Source: an uncultured Oscillospiraceae bacterium
GTDB taxonomy: Bacteria > Bacillota > Clostridia > Oscillospirales > Oscillospiraceae
Assembly: GCA_910588045.1 (NCBI GenBank)
Contig: CAJUPS010000074.1
Coordinates: 1 to 16,230 of the forward strand
Direction of reading: 5' to 3'
Length of the DNA stretch: 16,230 bases
Positions within the stretch are counted from its first letter, which is position 1. Each line of letters opens with the position of its first letter. The notes beneath the pieces were generated by a model. It worked only from the letters and a program-made list of their open reading frames with translations. It was not told where the DNA came from and made no database searches. Shown here piece after piece: positions 13,985 through 16,230 of the stretch. Both the position numbers and the translations under genes were made by a program.

Positions 13985-14635
13985 ATGAAGATCAACGAAG
14001 TGGAGGCCCTGGTGGGCATCACGAAAAAGAATATCCGCTTTTACGAGGAGAAGGGCCTGCTCTCCCCCAGCCGCAACAGTGAGAACGGCTACCGGGACTA
14101 CGGCGAGGCGGAGGTGGCAGCGCTGCGTCGCATCAAGCTCATGCGGAAGCTGGGGGTCCCCATCGAGGAGATCCGGCGGATGCAGGAGGGGACGCAGACC
14201 GTGGGCGACGGGATGCGCCGCCACCTGGTGACCCTGGAGCGGGAGCGGCAGAACCTGGAGGAGTCGGTCCGGCTGTGCGAGCTGCTCCGGGAGCGCACCG
14301 AGCCCCTGGGCGAGCTGGACGCGGGCAGCGTACTGGCAGAGCTGGAGAAGCTGGAGCAGTCCGGCACCACCTTCCCCAACAAGCAGAAGCAGGATATGCG
14401 CATCCGGTACGTGGCCCCGATCCTGGCCGCGGCCGGGCTGGTGGTGCTGATGGCGGCTACGGCGGGTCTGATGCTCTGGGCGTTCTATGTTGAGCCGGAG
14501 AGCTCGCCGCCGCTGGTGCTGGCGGTGATCATGGTGGCGATGCCGCTGCTGGTCATCACGGGGGTGCTGTACGCCCTGTTTCAGAGAATCATGGAGATCG
14601 GGAAGGGAGAGATCGACGATGCAAAAAAATACTAA
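13985..14635 (+). CDS. MerR-family regulator anchored by two membrane helices
   Basis: A 216-residue activator. Residues 1-70 are a classic MerR winged helix-turn-helix (MKINEVEALVGITKKNIRFY, then EEKGLLSPSR and YRDYG). A dimerisation helix follows (about 80-125). Instead of a metal- or drug-binding domain, residues 142-169 and 177-199 are two hydrophobic helices, and the protein ends in RIMEIGKGEIDDAKKY. The expected topology is DNA-binding domain inside, hairpin in the membrane, tail inside. The only cysteine (C98) lies in the dimer helix, so metal sensing of the CueR type is unlikely. The gene has its own MerR box, follows GGAGGGG, and overlaps the next gene by 17 nt. It probably senses a membrane state or is released by proteolysis; both are inference. 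Confidence 0.93.
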   Translation: MKINEVEALVGITKKNIRFYEEKGLLSPSRNSENGYRDYGEAEVAALRRIKLMRKLGVPIEEIRRMQEGTQTVGDGMRRHLVTLERERQNLEESVRLCELLRERTEPLGELDAGSVLAELEKLEQSGTTFPNKQKQDMRIRYVAPILAAAGLVVLMAATAGLMLWAFYVEPESSPPLVLAVIMVAMPLLVITGVLYALFQRIMEIGKGEIDDAKKY

Positions 14636-14873
14636 GAAGAAGATCGCGCCTGTTGTTATCGCGGTGCTGGTGGTAGCCTACGTCGCGCCGCTGCTGTCCA
14701 TGGTGGCCTACGCTGCCGGACTGCTGGGCGCGGAGGGTGACTGGGGCGTTCTGCCCTTCCTGCTGCTGTATGCCGCCGTGGGCGGCGCGGTGATCGTGGG
14801 CGTCCTGGCCGCCATGACCCAGCGACTGCGGGAGATCGACGGAGGGGAAGAGGATGAAGCCAGCAAATACTGA
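14619..14873 (+). CDS. Small two-helix membrane protein with the shared tail (1)
   Basis: An 84-residue protein: short basic N-terminus (KNTKKK), helix 1 at about 10-36, helix 2 at about 43-66, and the 16-residue tail RLREIDGGEEDEASKY. It has the same helix-hairpin-plus-tail layout as the C-terminal third of the MerR protein, as if that part were an independent module. The start lies inside the last codons of the MerR gene, after GGGAAGGGAGAG, and the end overlaps the next gene by 20 nt. No enzyme motif is present. It could pair with the MerR membrane region or compete with it for a shared partner. Family unrecognised. Confidence 0.85.
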   Translation: MQKNTKKKIAPVVIAVLVVAYVAPLLSMVAYAAGLLGAEGDWGVLPFLLLYAAVGGAVIVGVLAAMTQRLREIDGGEEDEASKY

Positions 14874-15117
14874 GTCCCAGGCCCGGCGGCGGAAGAACGC
14901 CATCCTGGGGGCCGCGTCCTCCACGCTCATGCGCCTGACCATGGCGGTGCTCGCCTTGTGGCTGCGCGCCGGCGCGGACCCCGCCGGGCTGACGTCCAAG
15001 CTGCTGCTCATTGTACTTGTGTTGGATTTGGGGAGCATTCCCTTTATCTGGATAAGCCTGAAAACGAGATTAAAAGAGATTCAAGGAGGAGAAGAAGATG
15101 CTGCTGCTCAATATTGA
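14854..15117 (+). CDS. Small two-helix membrane protein with the shared tail (2)
   Basis: An 87-residue protein: basic N-terminus (RRRK at 11-14), helix 1 at about 17-38, helix 2 at about 47-69, and the tail RLKEIQGGEEDAAAQY. Outside the tail it is only loosely similar to the previous protein, so the tail is the conserved part. The start follows GGAGGGGAAG within the preceding gene, and the end overlaps the YbjQ gene by 20 nt, with GGAGGAGAAG as that gene's ribosome site. Probably an old duplicate of its neighbour that diverged in the membrane part. Function unknown. Confidence 0.85.
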   Translation: MKPANTESQARRRKNAILGAASSTLMRLTMAVLALWLRAGADPAGLTSKLLLIVLVLDLGSIPFIWISLKTRLKEIQGGEEDAAAQY

Positions 15118-15409
15118 CCACATTCCCGGCAAGGAGATCGAGGCCCTGGGACTGGTGAAGGGGACCGTGGTCCAGTCGAAGAACTTCGGCAAGGACTTCA
15201 TGGCGGGGATGAAGACCCTGGTGGGCGGTGAGATCACCGGGTACACCGAGATGCTCATTGAGGCCCGCCAGATCGCCACCAAGCGCATGGTGGACGAGGC
15301 CCAGGCCCTGGGGGCCGACGCCATCGTCAACGTCCGTTACGGCTCGTCCTCCGTCATGCAGGGCGCGGCCGAGGTCATCGCCTACGGCACGGCGGTCAAG
15401 GTGCGCTGA
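15098..15409 (+). CDS. YbjQ/UPF0145-family protein
   Basis: A 103-residue soluble protein, the usual length of the YbjQ (UPF0145, DUF74) family. Typical features are the early GLVKGTVVQSKNFGKDF (about 18-34), the central GGEITGYTEML (about 43-53) with helix ARQIATKRMVDEAQALGADAIVNVRY (two short runs, about 56-81), and a C-terminal AAEVIAYGTAVKV strand. Relatives form oligomeric rings and are sometimes annotated as heavy-metal-binding, but a clear cellular role is not established. Last gene of the MerR operon, overlapping the previous gene by 20 nt. It lacks the shared tail. Its presence suggests a cytoplasmic partner of the small membrane proteins. Confidence 0.93.
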   Translation: MLLLNIDHIPGKEIEALGLVKGTVVQSKNFGKDFMAGMKTLVGGEITGYTEMLIEARQIATKRMVDEAQALGADAIVNVRYGSSSVMQGAAEVIAYGTAVKVR

Positions 15410-15419
15410 AAACAGGATA

Positions 15420-15453
15420 AAAGCCCCGGAGGATGCAAATCCTCCGGGGCTTT
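15420..15453. terminator. Bidirectional terminator between convergent genes
   Basis: A 15-bp perfect stem (arms begin AAAGCCCCGGAGGAT) with a 4-base loop. It sits 10 nt after the YbjQ stop and 2 nt beyond the end of the convergent RNHCP gene, and its ends give short T-runs on both strands (best on the minus strand, CTTTTATC). Confidence 0.85.
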
Positions 15454-15455
15454 GC

Positions 15456-15860
15456 CTATTCTTCGCTCTTCTCCCCCATCATCCGCTCCATGTGCTCCAG
15501 CGGGAAGGGCGGCTGGGCCAGCGGCCGCACCGCCAGGCTCATGAGCTTCAATGGGTCGTCGTCCGCCGCCACCCGGTTGGAGTGGAGCACGCCGCACTTG
15601 CGGCAGCGGTGGATGAGGGCCCACTCGCCGTCCCTGCGCACCCACACGCCCACCGGCTCCATCACGCCGCCGCAGGCGGCAGAGCGGTCCCCGGGCTCGT
15701 CGTCCAGGTGGACGCTGTGCAGGCACTTGGGGCAGTGGTTGCGGTGGCGGGTGCCCCCGCCCTCGGGCGTAATCAGGTGGCCGCAGACGCGGCAGGGGAA
15801 GGGATGTAATTCATCGGGGCGGAGGGGTCCTCCGCCCTGCTTGTCTCGATAGCGGGACAT
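15456..15860 (-). CDS. RNHCP-domain zinc protein
   Basis: A 134-residue, probably cytoplasmic zinc-binding protein of the RNHCP family (PF12647), named for the motif present here at 40-44. Cysteine pairs C23/C26 (CRVCG), C43/C46 (CPKC) and C86/C89 (CRKCG), plus C63 and nearby histidines, can hold two zinc ions. The family is widespread in bacteria, and its function is unknown to me; a link to translation or nucleic acids is sometimes assumed from the zinc ribbons. The start at 15860 follows AGGAGG at 6 nt; an upstream in-frame start at 15893 has no ribosome site. It is convergent with the MerR operon and shares its terminator. Confidence 0.88.
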   Translation of the reverse strand: MSRYRDKQGGGPLRPDELHPFPCRVCGHLITPEGGGTRHRNHCPKCLHSVHLDDEPGDRSAACGGVMEPVGVWVRRDGEWALIHRCRKCGVLHSNRVAADDDPLKLMSLAVRPLAQPPFPLEHMERMMGEKSEE

Positions 15861-15913
15861 ATAAATCCTCCTGATATGTTGTAGAAATACCACATATGGG
15901 AGGCTTCGCCGCT

Positions 15914-15964
15914 CTATTTTGCGGAAACCTCCCGGATTTCCACAGACACCGATTCATTAAACAT
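15914..15964 (-). CDS. Possible 16-residue leader peptide
   Basis: Upstream of the RNHCP gene, a tiny frame MFNESVSVEIREVSAK with a TAG stop has a strong ribosome site, AAAGGAG, 7 nt before its ATG. Its 3' half lies in the left arm of a hairpin (15898-15933: GGGAGGTTTC pairing with GAAGCCTCCC), so ribosome progress would open or mask that structure before the RNHCP ribosome site about 35 nt further on. It could be a translated leader that tunes the gene or a small protein in its own right. No run of a single amino acid is present, so classic amino-acid attenuation is not indicated. Confidence 0.4.
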   Translation of the reverse strand: MFNESVSVEIREVSAK

Positions 15965-15997
15965 ACTTGTTCTCCTTTCTTTTGAGTTAGAGTTTCT

Positions 15998-16032
15998 GCG
16001 GCCCTGCGGGCCGCGGCCGCTTTTTTCTTTTT
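15998..16032 (+). terminator. Plus-strand intrinsic terminator
   Basis: GCGGCC and GGCCGC arms (alternative inner stem GCGGCCC/GGGCCGC) followed by TTTTTTCTTTTT. It is a strong signal on the plus strand, although no plus-strand gene ends close by. It may catch read-through past 15453 or belong to the adjacent repeat. Confidence 0.65.
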
Positions 16033-16034
16033 GC

Positions 16035-16120
16035 TAGATTCGCCCTGCCGGGCGGGGCGTTCTTTTCCCTTGCAGGAAAAGAACCAAAAGTGCCCTCAAG
16101 GGGGCTACGCCGCCCTTGAG
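16035..16120. repeat. Composite intergenic repeat
   Basis: Positions 16035-16050 are the inverted copy of 1-16. Then follow two dyads: GTTCTTTTCC / GGAAAAGAAC (16059-16084) with the tail ACCAAAAG, and CTCAAGGG / CCCTTGAG (16095-16120). A related dyad with the same tail is at 2229-2262. The makeup suggests a dispersed, non-coding repeat family. The rest to the window end (16121-16230) has no supported gene; I see only a short CCCC/GGGGG dyad near 16124-16139. Confidence 0.5.
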
Positions 16121-16230
16121 AATCCCCTGATTACGGGGGTTATTAGTTACGCTACGACCTGGCAGACTGGCTTTTCTGCGGAGTGCTCTGGGCCGTCAGA
16201 GGGCGAAGCGTTGGCGGATGCGCTCTATTG

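Noticed and set aside
13985..14635. Copper regulator CueR
   Set aside because: The promoter dyad arms match the CueR box, but the protein lacks the C-terminal Cys-containing metal loop and instead has two membrane helices. No copper ATPase or chaperone gene is adjacent.

Overview
The window looks like a chromosomal segment of a GC-rich Clostridia member, most likely Oscillospiraceae (Flavonifractor/Lawsonibacter-like). This rests on roughly 60% GC in coding DNA, strong AGGAGG ribosome sites, sigma-A promoters (TTGACA, 17-bp spacer, TATAAT-like), MerR- and XRE-type regulators, a YitT protein and an RNHCP protein. The genus is inferred from gene style, not from a marker gene. I see no CRISPR array, no transposase and no clear phage structural gene.

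Layout. Positions 1-3714 (minus strand): a lipoprotein with calcium-loop-like repeats, then an OmpR-type response regulator overlapping its sensor histidine kinase. 3805-4745: a LexA-like self-cleaving XRE/S24 repressor on the minus strand, with a regulated-looking divergent plus-strand promoter that leads into no obvious gene. 4845-5134: a minus-strand tRNA-Thr/tRNA-Tyr operon with its own promoter and terminator. 5166-6877: three tightly overlapping small plus-strand genes (Cys4 zinc-finger protein, small helical protein, sigma-region-4-like protein), then a YitT-family membrane protein with its own promoter. 6884-7732: a small XRE repressor divergent from a two-helix membrane protein, sharing a duplicated operator. 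7758-11436: a TetR repressor and a MacB-like fused ABC transporter in one autoregulated operon. 11501-12839: a candidate small RNA and nagA. 13089-15453: the most interesting block, described below. 15456-16230: an RNHCP zinc protein preceded by a possible 16-residue leader peptide, then intergenic repeat DNA, part of which recurs inverted at the left edge of the window.

The 13-15.4 kb block reads as one regulated module. Two plus-strand promoters carry almost the same 21-bp dyad in a 19-bp spacer, the hallmark of MerR-activated promoters. One drives a YhfC-family intramembrane-protease-like protein. The other drives a MerR regulator whose usual effector domain is replaced by two membrane helices, followed by two small two-helix proteins and a YbjQ-family protein. 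The MerR and both small proteins end in the same 16-residue tail (pattern R-[IL]-x-E-I-x-x-G-E-x-D-x-A-x-x-Y, with small gaps), and the codons of each tail supply the ribosome site and start codon of the next gene. I infer a membrane-linked signalling system: a membrane-tethered activator, partners of like topology, and a candidate protease under the same control. Its stimulus is unknown.
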